Assembly (NCBI RefSeq): GCF_003957375.1
Contig: NZ_CP025473.1
Span: forward strand, 893,501 to 957,500
DNA: 64,000 nt
Reading direction: 5' to 3'
Source of the DNA: Enterococcus mundtii
Lineage (GTDB): Bacteria; Bacillota; Bacilli; Lactobacillales; Enterococcaceae
The position numbers were made by a program, and so were the translations under genes. Positions within the stretch are counted from its first letter, which is position 1. Every line of letters begins with the position of its first letter. This document shows positions 18,881-27,448 of this stretch, piece by piece. The notes beneath the pieces are model-generated. The model was not told the origin of the DNA and searched no databases. It saw only the letters and a list, made by a program, of their open reading frames with translations.

Positions 18881-20607
18881 TGGTTGAAATGCTAAAAGGG
18901 ATCGCCGCTAGTGACGGAGTAGCCGTTGCAAAAGCTTACCTGCTAGTTCAACCGGATTTATCATTCAGTAAGACGACAGTTGAGGATACTTCAGCTGAAG
19001 AAGCTCGCTTAGATGATGCTTTAGCAAAATCAACTGAAGAATTACAACAAATTCGTGAAAAAGCAGCGCAAAGCTTAGGTGAAGCAGAAGCGCAAGTATT
19101 TGACGCACATTTAATGGTTCTTTCAGATCCTGAAATGATAGGTCAAATCAAACAAAACATCAAAGATAACAGTGTAAATGCTGAATCAGCTCTTAAAGAA
19201 GTAACGGATATGTATATCGGGATGTTCGAAGCAATGGAAGATAATGCTTACATGCAAGAACGTGCAGCAGATATTCGTGACGTTGCAAAACGTATTTTAG
19301 CACATCTTCTAGGTGTGACTCTACCAAACCCTTCAATGATCAATGAAGAAGTTGTTGTCGTAGCGCATGATTTGACGCCAAGTGACACTGCTCAATTAGA
19401 TCGTAACTTCGTAAAAGCTTTTGTAACAGATATCGGTGGACGTACATCGCATTCTGCAATCATGGCTCGTTCTCTTGAAATTCCAGCAATCGTTGGAACA
19501 AAAGAAATCACTGCGAAGGTCAAAGAAGGCGTAATGTTAGCTGTTAATGGGATCGAAGGCGATGTAGTCATTGAGCCAACAGCAGAACAAAAAGCCGAAT
19601 TTGAAAAAATCGGCGCAGATTATGCTGCACAAAAAGCAGAATGGGAAAAACTGAAACATGCTGAGACAGTGACTGCCGATGGCAAACACTTTGAATTAGC
19701 AGCCAACATTGGTACACCTAAAGATTTAGTCGGTGTACACAACAATGGTGGTGAAGCAGTTGGACTTTATCGTACAGAATTCCTTTATATGGATTCACCA
19801 GATTTTCCTACTGAAGAAGATCAATATGTTGCTTATAAAGCAGTATTGGAAGGAATGGAAGGAAAACCTGTCGTTGTTCGTACAATGGATATCGGTGGAG
19901 ATAAAGAATTACCATACTTGCAATTGCCGCATGAAATGAATCCTTTCTTAGGATACCGTGCATTACGTATCAGCTTATCAGAACAAGGTGACGATATGTT
20001 CCGTACGCAAATGCGTGCGTTATTACGTGCCTCTGTACATGGAAACTTGCGTATCATGTTCCCAATGGTTGCTACACTAAAAGAATTCCGTAGTGCAAAA
20101 GCAATCTTTGAAGAAGAAAAACAAAAATTAGTAAATGAAGGCATTGAAGTCTCTGATTCGATCCAAGTAGGGATTATGATCGAGATTCCAGCTGCAGCCG
20201 TTATTGCGGACAAATTTGCTAAAGAAGTAGACTTCTTCTCAGTAGGAACAAACGACTTGATCCAATACACAATGGCAGCTGACCGTATGAACGAACGTGT
20301 TTCTTACTTGTACCAACCATACAACCCATCAATTCTACGTTTGATCAAAAACGTCATTGATGCAGCACATGCTGAAGGTAAATGGGCTGGTATGTGTGGA
20401 GAAATGGCCGGCGATCAAATGGCTGTTCCTTTACTAGTAGGTATGGGATTAGATGAGTTCTCAATGAGTGCAACATCGATCTTAAAAACACGTAGCTTGA
20501 TGAAACGTTTAGATACAAGCAAAATGGCTGAACTAGCGGATCGTGCCCTAAACGAGTGCGACACAATGGAAGAAGTCGTAGAACTTGTGAATGAATATCT
20601 AGCTTGA
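18880..20607 (+). CDS. ptsI: PTS enzyme I (phosphoenolpyruvate-protein phosphotransferase)
   Basis: The 575-residue enzyme I takes phosphate from PEP and gives it to HPr. The active-site His is in [12 protein letters not shown] (about residue 191 from this start). The PEP-binding barrel holds [30 protein letters not shown] and the Cys-containing MCGEMAGD. The length is normal. An ATG three codons on (18889) is an alternative start, but 18880 fits the coupled TAATG junction with ptsH. A strong terminator follows directly, so the operon is ptsH-ptsI only. Confidence 0.98.
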   Translation: MVEMLKGIAASDGVAVAKAYLLVQPDLSFSKTTVEDTSAEEARLDDALAKSTEELQQIREKAAQSLGEAEAQVFDAHLMVLSDPEMIGQIKQNIKDNSVNAESALKEVTDMYIGMFEAMEDNAYMQERAADIRDVAKRILAHLLGVTLPNPSMINEEVVVVAHDLTPSDTAQLDRNFVKAFVTDIGGRTSHSAIMARSLEIPAIVGTKEITAKVKEGVMLAVNGIEGDVVIEPTAEQKAEFEKIGADYAAQKAEWEKLKHAETVTADGKHFELAANIGTPKDLVGVHNNGGEAVGLYRTEFLYMDSPDFPTEEDQYVAYKAVLEGMEGKPVVVRTMDIGGDKELPYLQLPHEMNPFLGYRALRISLSEQGDDMFRTQMRALLRASVHGNLRIMFPMVATLKEFRSAKAIFEEEKQKLVNEGIEVSDSIQVGIMIEIPAAAVIADKFAKEVDFFSVGTNDLIQYTMAADRMNERVSYLYQPYNPSILRLIKNVIDAAHAEGKWAGMCGEMAGDQMAVPLLVGMGLDEFSMSATSILKTRSLMKRLDTSKMAELADRALNECDTMEEVVELVNEYLA

Positions 20608-20614
20608 TTTTTGG

Positions 20615-20648
20615 AACAGGCACAGTATTTTGCTGTGCCTGTTTTTTT
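20615..20648 (+). terminator. ptsHI terminator
   Basis: An 11-bp perfect stem (20615-20625 with 20633-20643) is followed by a run of seven T. Confidence 0.92.
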
Positions 20649-20740
20649 GTCTTCTTGCAATAATAAATAAAATTCTGTCCAAACTTACAAGTTTGTTGGG
20701 AAAAAATCGGACTTAAGGTTGAGTGACAGCTTTCACGCTG

Positions 20741-20749
20741 TGTTATAAT
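20741..20749 (+). promoter_or_regulatory. Extended -10 promoter of bgsA-bgsB
   Basis: TGTTATAAT is a perfect -10 with TG extension, 22 bases before the bgsA start. GTGACA (20723-20728) at 15 bases is a weak -35. Confidence 0.6.
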
Positions 20750-20770
20750 ATAAGAGTGAGGGGAACGTAG

Positions 20771-21811
20771 ATGAAGGTATTATTATATTTTGAAAGTGAG
20801 AAGATACTTTCTAAGTCCGGCATTGGTCGTGCACTTGATCATCAAAAGCGTGCGCTTAAAGATGTAGGGATCTCCTATACTTTAGATAGTAAGGAAGACT
20901 ATGATATTTTGCACATCAATACATATGGTATCAATAGTCATAACATGGTCAACAAAGCGCGTAAAAACGGTAAAAAAATTATTTATCATGCGCATTCAAC
21001 GGAGGAAGATTTTCGAAATTCCTTTATCGGTTCGAATCAATTAGCACCATTTGTAAAAAAATATTTAGTCGGATTGTATGAAAAGGCAGATTACTTGATT
21101 ACACCAACCCCATATTCAAAAAAATTATTACAAAGTTATGGCATCGATTTACCAATTCAATCGATTTCCAATGGGATCGATTTGGAAAAGTACCAACCAG
21201 ACCCTGTCAAAGAACAAAAATTCAGGGAGTATTTCAAACTTTCACCTGATCAAAAAGTGATTATTTGTGTAGGACTGTTTTTTGCAAGAAAAGGAATCAT
21301 TGATTTTGTTGAAATAGCCAAACAATTACCGGAATATACATTCATCTGGTTTGGTCATGTGCCGATGTATTCGATCCCAAGTAATATCCGAAAAATCGTG
21401 AAAGAAGATCATCCCGATAATGTCATTTTTCCAGGTTATATTCGAGGAGAGATCATCGAAGGAGCATACTCAGGAGCGGATCTGTTCTTTTTCCCTTCTT
21501 ATGAAGAAACGGAAGGTATTGTCGTACTGGAAGCTTTAGCAAGTAAACAAAATGTGTTAGTACGTGATATTCCAGTCTATGATGATTGGCTTGAAGATCA
21601 AAAAAATTGTTATATGGGGAGAAACAATGAAGAGTTTTCAAAACTCATTCAAAAAATCATTCAACATGAAGTACCTAGTTTAGTTGAATCTGGCTATCAA
21701 ACGGCTGAAGAACGAAGTATCAAAAGAATTGGTGAACAACTTCAATCCGTTTATCAACAAGTGCTAAAGGCATCCGATTCTTCAGATGAACAAATGCAAG
21801 AATCAAAATAA
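20771..21811 (+). CDS. bgsA: Glycolipid glycosyltransferase, BgsA/LafB type
   Basis: This 346-residue GT4-family retaining enzyme probably adds the second sugar to monoglucosyl-diacylglycerol, giving the glycolipid that anchors lipoteichoic acid. The GT-B fold shows an N-terminal Rossmann half (YDILHINTYGINSH), ISNGIDLEKYQPD at the linker and the nucleotide-sugar motif SYEETEGIVVLEALAS (E-x7-E). The family is assigned from the pairing and order with the next gene, which matches bgsA-bgsB of E. faecalis and lafB-lafA of other Firmicutes. The two genes are 23 bases apart. The exact sugar and linkage are inferred. Confidence 0.82.
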   Translation: MKVLLYFESEKILSKSGIGRALDHQKRALKDVGISYTLDSKEDYDILHINTYGINSHNMVNKARKNGKKIIYHAHSTEEDFRNSFIGSNQLAPFVKKYLVGLYEKADYLITPTPYSKKLLQSYGIDLPIQSISNGIDLEKYQPDPVKEQKFREYFKLSPDQKVIICVGLFFARKGIIDFVEIAKQLPEYTFIWFGHVPMYSIPSNIRKIVKEDHPDNVIFPGYIRGEIIEGAYSGADLFFFPSYEETEGIVVLEALASKQNVLVRDIPVYDDWLEDQKNCYMGRNNEEFSKLIQKIIQHEVPSLVESGYQTAEERSIKRIGEQLQSVYQQVLKASDSSDEQMQESK

Positions 21812-21834
21812 AGGTTGTTTGGAGGCGAAAAAAG

Positions 21835-23058
21835 ATGAAAATCGGCTTTTTTACCGATACCTATTTTCCACAGGTAAGTGGTGTAGCTACATCTATCAAG
21901 ACATTAAAAGAAGAACTCGAAAAAATGGGACATGACGTTTATATATTTACGACAACAGATCCCAATGCAGACAAGTTAGAAAAAGATGTAATTCGTATGC
22001 CCAGTGTTCCTTTTGTATCATTCAAAGAACGTCGAGTAGTGGTACGAGGAATGTGGTACGCCTATTTAGTGGCAAAAGAATTAGAATTAGATCTTATCCA
22101 TACTCACACTGAGTTTGGAGCGGGTGTTCTTGGCAAGATGGTCGCAAAAAAATTAAAGATCCCATCGATCCATACGTATCACACGATGTATGAAGATTAC
22201 CTTCATTATATTGCAAAAGGGAAAGTGATTCGACAATCCCATGTCAAATACTTATCTCGTCTATTTGTGAACCATACGACAGGTGTGGTTTGCCCAAGTG
22301 AGCGTGTGATCGAAACACTGCGAAGCTATGGGGTGACAGCGCCATTACGAGTGATACCAACAGGGATCGATATCGAAAAATTCAAACGTCCAGAAATCAC
22401 ACAAGAACAAATCAACGAATTACGGACCTCATTAGGAGTAAAAGAAAACGGCTTGATGATTTTATCTTTAAGTCGGATCTCTTACGAAAAAAATATCCAA
22501 GCGTTGATCCAAGGGTTTCCGGAAGTCATCAAACACTATCCAGATGCACGACTAGTCATAGTCGGAAACGGACCTTATGTTGAGCAACTAAAAGAACTGA
22601 TCACGTCACTGGATTTAGCTGATGCGGTTCAATTTACTGGGGAAGTCGATAACAATGACGTCGCGTTCTATTATCGTGCGGCTGATTATTTTGTGTGTGC
22701 TTCGACATCAGAAACACAAGGATTGACGTATACAGAAGCAATGGCGGCTGGTACACCATGTGTAGTTGAAGGAAATGATTATTTGAATCGTTTATTTGAT
22801 CATGCTTCCCTTGGTCGAACATTTGAACGAGATGAAGACTTTGCATCTGCACTTATTGATTATATCGAAAGCAAAGTTGAAAAAAATCCAGAAGTGTTTG
22901 AAAAGAAACTTTACGAAATCTCTGCTACTCATTTTGGTCAATCAATGATCGAATTTTATGAAGATATGCTTGTGTATTACAAAGAAGAGATGCGTAAAAA
23001 AGAAGAAGAAGCATCCATCGAACGGATTAAAATTAAATTAAATTCTTTCAAAAGATAA
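21835..23058 (+). CDS. bgsB: 1,2-diacylglycerol 3-glucosyltransferase, BgsB/LafA type
   Basis: The 407-residue GT4 enzyme likely transfers glucose from UDP-glucose to diacylglycerol, the first step of glycolipid synthesis. Hallmarks are FFTDTYFPQVSGVATSI at the start, HTHTEFGAGVLGK with HTYHTMYEDYLHY, IPTGIDIEKF at the domain linker and the donor-site ASTSETQGLTYTEAMAAG. A basic amphipathic C terminus (EEMRKKEEEASIERIKIKL) could dock at the membrane. GGAGG lies 9 bases before the ATG. Loss of this step in enterococci is known to alter lipoteichoic acid and biofilm formation. Confidence 0.87.
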   Translation: MKIGFFTDTYFPQVSGVATSIKTLKEELEKMGHDVYIFTTTDPNADKLEKDVIRMPSVPFVSFKERRVVVRGMWYAYLVAKELELDLIHTHTEFGAGVLGKMVAKKLKIPSIHTYHTMYEDYLHYIAKGKVIRQSHVKYLSRLFVNHTTGVVCPSERVIETLRSYGVTAPLRVIPTGIDIEKFKRPEITQEQINELRTSLGVKENGLMILSLSRISYEKNIQALIQGFPEVIKHYPDARLVIVGNGPYVEQLKELITSLDLADAVQFTGEVDNNDVAFYYRAADYFVCASTSETQGLTYTEAMAAGTPCVVEGNDYLNRLFDHASLGRTFERDEDFASALIDYIESKVEKNPEVFEKKLYEISATHFGQSMIEFYEDMLVYYKEEMRKKEEEASIERIKIKLNSFKR

Positions 23059-23080
23059 AAAAACAGTGAATAATCCTAAA

Positions 23081-23125
23081 AAAATCCTTGTTTCTAGCGT
23101 ATACTAGCATAGAAACAAGGATTTT
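23081..23125. terminator. Perfect 16-bp inverted repeat, probable terminator
   Basis: AAAATCCTTGTTTCTA (23081-23096) pairs with 23110-23125 without mismatch around a 13-base loop that itself holds GTATAC. The tail has only four T's before the next ribosome-binding site, so it may attenuate rather than stop, or protect the bgsB mRNA end. Confidence 0.7.
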
Positions 23126-23145
23126 ATCGTTTAGGAGGGCAAAAG

Positions 23146-24033
23146 ATGAAAATTGGTTTTATCGGTACAGGAGTTATGGGAAGCGCGATTGTTCGTCATT
23201 TACAAAAAGCTGGCCACGAACTGACTGTTTATAATCGTACGAAAGCAAAAGCTGCGCCACTTATGGAAGAAGGGGCAGTATGGGCAGATAGTCCACAAGA
23301 AGTAGCTGAGATGAGCCAAGTTATCTTTACAATGGTCGGCTATCCTCAAGATGTGGAAGAAATCTATTATGGTGAGAAAGGCATTTTCAAAGCAGGTATA
23401 ATTGGAAAAACAGTCATAGATTTAACGACAAGTACGCCAACACTTGCTGAAAAAATTGCAGCAAGCGCACAAGAGCTTGGAGCGGATGCCTTAGATGCCC
23501 CTGTCTCAGGGGGCGATCTAGGAGCAAAAAATGGCACCTTAACGATCATGGTGGGTGGAAAAGAGAATGTCTACGAGCAAGTATTACCACTATTTCGCGA
23601 GTTTGGAACAACATTTACGTTACATGGTTCAGCTGGAAAAGGACAACATACAAAAATGGCAAACCAAATCATGATTGCCGGAACAATGACTGGCATGACA
23701 GAGATGCTTGTTTATGCACAGAAAGCTGACTTAGACTTAGAAAAAGTGATTGCCACGCTTTCAGGCGGCAGTGCGGCAAACTGGTCATTAAGTAATTATG
23801 CACCTCGTATATTACAAGAGAACTATACACCAGGTTTTTTTGTCAAACATTTTATCAAAGATTTGAAGATTGCTTTAGCCGAAGCAGAAAAAGTAGGGTT
23901 GGACTTACCAGCGACCAAAGAAGCCCGAAACCTGTATGAAAAGTTAGCAGAAAAGGGTTTTGAGAACGATGGAACACAAGCATTGATCAAGCTTTGGTGG
24001 GCAGATGGCAGACAGCCGAAAAAAAAATCCTAA
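23146..24033 (+). CDS. NAD(P)-dependent beta-hydroxyacid dehydrogenase family protein
   Basis: This 295-residue enzyme belongs to the 3-hydroxyisobutyrate / tartronate-semialdehyde / glyoxylate reductase family. The dinucleotide site GFIGTGVMGSAI is at residues 4-15. The substrate motif DAPVSGGDLGAKNGTLTIM is near 119-137, the catalytic Lys lies in GKGQHTKMANQ near 170, and the C-terminal helical domain follows. TAGGAGGG precedes the ATG. It sits behind the palindrome at 23081-23125 and just before the ykuJ-like gene. The substrate cannot be decided from the sequence. Confidence 0.9.
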   Translation: MKIGFIGTGVMGSAIVRHLQKAGHELTVYNRTKAKAAPLMEEGAVWADSPQEVAEMSQVIFTMVGYPQDVEEIYYGEKGIFKAGIIGKTVIDLTTSTPTLAEKIAASAQELGADALDAPVSGGDLGAKNGTLTIMVGGKENVYEQVLPLFREFGTTFTLHGSAGKGQHTKMANQIMIAGTMTGMTEMLVYAQKADLDLEKVIATLSGGSAANWSLSNYAPRILQENYTPGFFVKHFIKDLKIALAEAEKVGLDLPATKEARNLYEKLAEKGFENDGTQALIKLWWADGRQPKKKS

Positions 24034-24118
24034 AAAACTAGTTTTTTTGGAGAAAATCAATGCAAGTCGACGATGCTTTTGATACAATATAACAGAACTA
24101 AGAAAAGGAGGACCTCCG

Positions 24119-24349
24119 ATGGCACATTCACAATTAGTCGCAATCATTAAACGACTGGAGGCTATGGTCGAATCAGCAGACAATGAGCTGCAAGTTCGTC
24201 GCTTTGAAAAAGAGGGCGTAGAAAAATGCACCGTAACTTATGATAAAGCGACAGAAACATTTGAACTAACTGAAACAGACACACATCAACAATACGAATT
24301 CGACAATATCGATATCGTTGCGATGGAGATCTATGATTTGATTCAATAA
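24119..24349 (+). CDS. YkuJ/DUF1797 family small protein
   Basis: A 76-residue acidic protein of the YkuJ family (DUF1797), whose members form small alpha-beta dimers of unknown role. The family start SQLVAIIKRLEAM and the end FDNIDIVAMEIYDLI are clear. A very strong AAAGGAGG lies 7 bases before the ATG. It ends at a terminator shared with the convergent UvrC-like gene. Confidence 0.83.
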   Translation: MAHSQLVAIIKRLEAMVESADNELQVRRFEKEGVEKCTVTYDKATETFELTETDTHQQYEFDNIDIVAMEIYDLIQ

Positions 24350-24364
24350 GATTTCGAGCTAGCT

Positions 24365-24414
24365 AAAAGAGCCTGGGATTCAACCAATGCGTTGGATTCC
24401 AGACTCTTTTTTTG
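24365..24414. terminator. Bidirectional intrinsic terminator
   Basis: An imperfect stem of about 18 bp (24365-24383 with 24390-24408, two mismatches) has A's on the left and a run of seven T on the right. It overlaps the 3' end of the minus-strand nuclease gene. Confidence 0.8.
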
Positions 24415-25336
24415 ATTCCTGTTCGTCTTTTGCCAGTTTACGTTGGTAGCTGATCAAGATTTGAACAGGATCGATTTCTTCTTGAGACAGTTGTCGCTTG
24501 AGTGATAACCTATTGTCTTTCTCATAATAGAAATGAGGCGTTTTTCCAGGTTCTGTGATCGTTGTATCAGCCACTTGACCGTAGGAAATCAAGAAATGTT
24601 TGATCTTGGTCTCATCGCTAGCTAACGGCATGCTCAATGTGATTCTCGGTGTACGTAAAAATTTTTTTTGTTCTTGTATCCGTCCAGTAAAGTACGTGAT
24701 CAATTCGATATCTCGCTGTAGAATAGCCGCCTTCTCAAAATTAAGCTGATTAATAAAATGTAATTGTCGTTTTTTTAAATAGCCTAACAATTTCTTGTTT
24801 CTTCCTTGCAATAGACCTTGGATCTCTTTCTTTTTTTGGTCAAAGCTCAATACCTTCATTTCAGGAAGTTGAACTTGTAACGCCAAATGACTGATTTCAG
24901 AAAGCCAAGGCATTTGATAGTTCTCTTCGATGATTCGAAGGATACTAGGCATTTTTTTATAAAGACGAAAAGGGCCATAAGTTCTTGCGGTAGGAATATT
25001 CGTGAGAAAAAGACCATCGGATTGAATATGTAAATAGTTATAGTTGTCAAAATAATTCATCCGACGATTGTAGATAGGGCGATAGTGTTGGATCAATTGA
25101 CACTCTAATAATAAGGCATCTAGTTCAGTATCAACGACAATGATCTCAAAATCCGCAATCGAACGAACTAAGCGCAAGACTTTTTTCGAGTGTTGTTTAT
25201 TTTGATGAAAATACGTACTTACGCGATTTTTTAAATTTTTAGCTTTACCCACATAAATAATTTTTCCATCGCTATTTTTCATCAAGTAAACACCAGGTAA
25301 TAAAGGCAGGTTTTTTACTTTCTCTTTTAAGTGCAT
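24380..25336 (-). CDS. Short UvrC-like GIY-YIG nuclease (Cho-like) with UVR motif
   Basis: The 318-residue protein matches only the N-terminal half of UvrC. A GIY-YIG nuclease domain covers about residues 10-95 (GVYLMKNSDGKIIYVGKA with the Arg of LKNRVSTYF). A UvrB/UvrC-type UVR motif lies near 185-215 (FINQLNFEKAAILQRDIEL). The RNase H-like and helix-hairpin-helix domains of full UvrC (about 600 residues) are missing, and the frame ends naturally at a terminator, so this is a short form and not a truncation. E. coli Cho is of similar size and makes the 3' incision in nucleotide excision repair but lacks the UvrB-binding part. The start follows AGGGGAG. I infer a backup incision nuclease that can dock on UvrB. 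Confidence 0.85.
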   Translation of the reverse strand: MHLKEKVKNLPLLPGVYLMKNSDGKIIYVGKAKNLKNRVSTYFHQNKQHSKKVLRLVRSIADFEIIVVDTELDALLLECQLIQHYRPIYNRRMNYFDNYNYLHIQSDGLFLTNIPTARTYGPFRLYKKMPSILRIIEENYQMPWLSEISHLALQVQLPEMKVLSFDQKKKEIQGLLQGRNKKLLGYLKKRQLHFINQLNFEKAAILQRDIELITYFTGRIQEQKKFLRTPRITLSMPLASDETKIKHFLISYGQVADTTITEPGKTPHFYYEKDNRLSLKRQLSQEEIDPVQILISYQRKLAKDEQESKKESGIQRIG

Positions 25337-25370
25337 AAGCGCTCCCCTAATTGAATTTGAACTAAAAAAG

Positions 25371-25398
25371 ATTATAACAGATTTAAAAAAATGAACAA
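25371..25398 (-). promoter_or_regulatory. Promoter of the UvrC-like gene
   Basis: On the minus strand TTGTTC (25393-25398) and TATAAT (25371-25376) are 16 bases apart, with a TG extension of the -10. I see no clear LexA/DinR-type operator around it, unlike cho of E. coli, which is SOS-controlled. Confidence 0.65.
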
Positions 25399-25437
25399 TA
25401 AAAGGGATTATATTTTATAAATAATTTATAGAGATAC

Positions 25438-25450
25438 TTTGATAATCAAA
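25438..25450 (+). promoter_or_regulatory. Distal FabT box
   Basis: TTTGATAATCAAA is a perfect 13-base match to the FabT palindrome (TTTGATNATCAAA). It lies about 145 bases upstream of the promoter-proximal pair, in the AT-rich 310-base gap between the UvrC-like gene and fabT. Confidence 0.75.
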
Positions 25451-25566
25451 ATATTTTTTTATTCTTTTATTTTAATTTTTAGAGGTTAAAAGGTTGATAT
25501 TAAAGCATTTTCCCATAAATTTAAAATTAAAAAAAATTAATAATGCAAAAAAATCTAGTTAAAAGG

Positions 25567-25623
25567 TTGCATTTTGAAAAAAGTTAAGATATAGTTTGAA
25601 CATCAAAAGATTTGATAATCAAA
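25567..25623 (+). promoter_or_regulatory. fab operon promoter with two tandem FabT boxes
   Basis: TTGCAT (25567-25572) and TATAGT (25590-25595) are exactly 17 bases apart. TTTGAACATCAAA (25595-25607, one mismatch) and TTTGATAATCAAA (25611-25623, perfect) are FabT operators 16 bases apart, covering the expected start site. FabT bound to long-chain acyl-ACP would block this promoter, giving feedback control of the operon and of fabT itself. Confidence 0.85.
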
Positions 25624-25646
25624 CTAATTTTAGTGGATGGTGGAAC

Positions 25647-26087
25647 ATGGAACCTGATTTTAATACAGTAAATGATTATCTCGTTAGTGTCTTCAATGAT
25701 ATTTTGACGATCGAAGAATCCGAATTAAAAAAGTCACAATTCAAAGATCTGTCGATTACAGAGATGCATACGATCGAGGCAATCGGTATGTACAAGAAAA
25801 AGACAACTTCAGAAGTAGCCAAAGAACTGTCGATTACTGTTGGGACCTTGACCACTGCTATCAACAAGTTAGTTAGGAAAGGCTATGTTGAGCGTATCCG
25901 TAGTGAAGACGACCGACGAGTGGTGAAGCTGGGGTTGACCAAAAAAGGTAAGTTACTTTACCGCGTGCATCAGCATTTCCATCGTGAAATGGTCAAAAAC
26001 ATTATGGATGGTATGGCTACCGACGAACAACAAGCTTTGCTGTCTGCATTGAAAAACTTGCATGATTTCTTGCGAGATTACAAGTGA
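25647..26087 (+). CDS. fabT: MarR-family fatty-acid regulator FabT
   Basis: This 146-residue winged-helix repressor senses acyl-ACP and shuts down fatty-acid synthesis. The MarR core is SITEMHTIEAIG, then TSEVAKELSITVGTLTTAIN as recognition helix region, then the wing RSEDDRRVVKLGLTKKG. The start at 25647 (MEPDFNTVNDYL) is chosen because it aligns with known FabT N termini and follows GGATGGTGG; the longer frame from 25596 would run through the operators. It heads the fab cluster and its own operators lie directly upstream. Confidence 0.95.
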   Translation: MEPDFNTVNDYLVSVFNDILTIEESELKKSQFKDLSITEMHTIEAIGMYKKKTTSEVAKELSITVGTLTTAINKLVRKGYVERIRSEDDRRVVKLGLTKKGKLLYRVHQHFHREMVKNIMDGMATDEQQALLSALKNLHDFLRDYK

Positions 26088-26096
26088 GGAAGTTTA

Positions 26097-27059
26097 ATGG
26101 AACAATTTGGAACGATCACAGCAACGGCAAGTGTCTTACCGGAAAAAATCATCACAAACGATGATCTCTCAAAAATGATGGATACTTCGGATGAATGGAT
26201 TTCATCTCGTACAGGAATCAAAGAGAGACATTGTGTGACCGAGCAGGAGACTTCCGATTTGTGTTACCTCGTTGCCGAAAAATTACTAAAGAAAAAAACA
26301 CTCGATCCAAAGGAACTCGATTTTATTATCGTTGCTACGATGTCGCCTGATTATACATCGCCTTCTGTAGCAACTTTAGTTCAAGGAAGGATCGGCGCAA
26401 CCAAAGCAATCGCCTTTGATATCAGCGCTGCGTGTTCAGGATTTGTTTATGCTTTGAGTGTTGCAGAAAAACTGATTCGCTGTGGATCAATGAAAGGTTT
26501 AGTAATTGGTGGCGAAACATTATCTAAACTGATCGATTGGACGGATCGTTCAACCGCTGTCTTGTTTGGTGATGGTGCTGGTGGGATTTTGTTAGAAGCT
26601 GGCTCAGATCAAAAATTATTGAGAGAATCGCTAGCGGCAGATGGTTCGCGTGCGCAATCTCTTACTTCTGGCTATCAACCAAATCAATCGCCTTTATACA
26701 CGAAAGATTCAGAAGGTTCTTACTATTTAAAAATGGTTGGACGGGATATTTTTGACTTTGCTGTAAGAGATGTCGCGCTGAACATCAAGGAACTCATTCA
26801 AGACACACCTGTTGATTATCTGCTTTTGCATCAAGCAAACTTACGAATCATTGAAAAGATTGCTCGCAAGGTAAAAATTCCCCAGGAGCAATTTCTAACG
26901 AACATGGATAAATATGGCAATACTTCCGCAGCAAGCATCCCGATTCTTTTAGATGAAGCGATAGAAAGCGGAAAAATCACCTTAGGTCAAAAACAAAAAG
27001 TGGTATTTACAGGTTATGGTGGAGGATTGACATGGGGAAGTATCCTCATGGAACTATAA
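26097..27059 (+). CDS. fabH: 3-oxoacyl-ACP synthase III (FabH)
   Basis: The 320-residue enzyme starts fatty-acid synthesis by joining acetyl-CoA (or branched primers) to malonyl-ACP. The Cys-His-Asn triad is visible: Cys in ISAACSGFVYAL (near 112), His in LLLHQANLRI, Asn in KYGNTSAASIP. The nine-base gap from fabT and AGGAAG before the ATG show co-translation. Length is normal. Confidence 0.97.
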   Translation: MEQFGTITATASVLPEKIITNDDLSKMMDTSDEWISSRTGIKERHCVTEQETSDLCYLVAEKLLKKKTLDPKELDFIIVATMSPDYTSPSVATLVQGRIGATKAIAFDISAACSGFVYALSVAEKLIRCGSMKGLVIGGETLSKLIDWTDRSTAVLFGDGAGGILLEAGSDQKLLRESLAADGSRAQSLTSGYQPNQSPLYTKDSEGSYYLKMVGRDIFDFAVRDVALNIKELIQDTPVDYLLLHQANLRIIEKIARKVKIPQEQFLTNMDKYGNTSAASIPILLDEAIESGKITLGQKQKVVFTGYGGGLTWGSILMEL

Positions 27060-27113
27060 ACTGATAAAAATAAAAAATATAAAATAAAGAAACAATATCG
27101 GAGGAATTATCAT

Positions 27114-27338
27114 ATGGTATTCGAAAAAATTCAAGAAATCATTGCGGAAGAATTAGGGAAAGACGCAGAAGAAATCAAATTAACGACAAACATCCAAGAA
27201 GACCTTGAAGCTGATAGCTTGGATTTATTCCAAATCATCAACGAGATCGAAGATGAATTTGATGTAAAAATCGAAACAGAAGACGGCATCAAAACAGTTC
27301 AAGATTTAGTCACTTATGTTGAAAAACAAACTGCATAA
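27114..27338 (+). CDS. acpP: Acyl carrier protein
   Basis: The 74-residue acidic protein carries growing acyl chains on a phosphopantetheine arm attached to the Ser of ADSLDLFQI (about residue 36). GGAGG precedes the ATG. It is followed by a terminator-like hairpin, so its transcript level can differ from that of the downstream genes, which suits a protein needed in excess. Confidence 0.96.
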   Translation: MVFEKIQEIIAEELGKDAEEIKLTTNIQEDLEADSLDLFQIINEIEDEFDVKIETEDGIKTVQDLVTYVEKQTA

Positions 27339-27357
27339 TCATCAAGATTAGGTTGGG

Positions 27358-27401
27358 GGCTGGGACATTTTCCGAAAAAAGGAATGTCTTAGCCTTTTTT
27401 T
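27358..27401 (+). terminator. Intrinsic terminator/attenuator between acpP and fabD
   Basis: GGCTGGGACATT (27358-27369) pairs with AATGTCTTAGCC (27383-27394), two of the twelve pairs being G-U, and seven T's follow. It sits where fabK is found in related operons. It should let a share of transcripts stop after acpP. Confidence 0.8.
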
Positions 27402-27448
27402 AAATGAAACAAAAAGCTATCTATCCTGAATATAAATTGGAGATTATG

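Noticed and set aside
25337-25400. Possible SOS (LexA/DinR) operator for the UvrC-like gene
   Set aside because: No GAAC-N4-GTTC-type palindrome is present; the nearest matches are half-sites.
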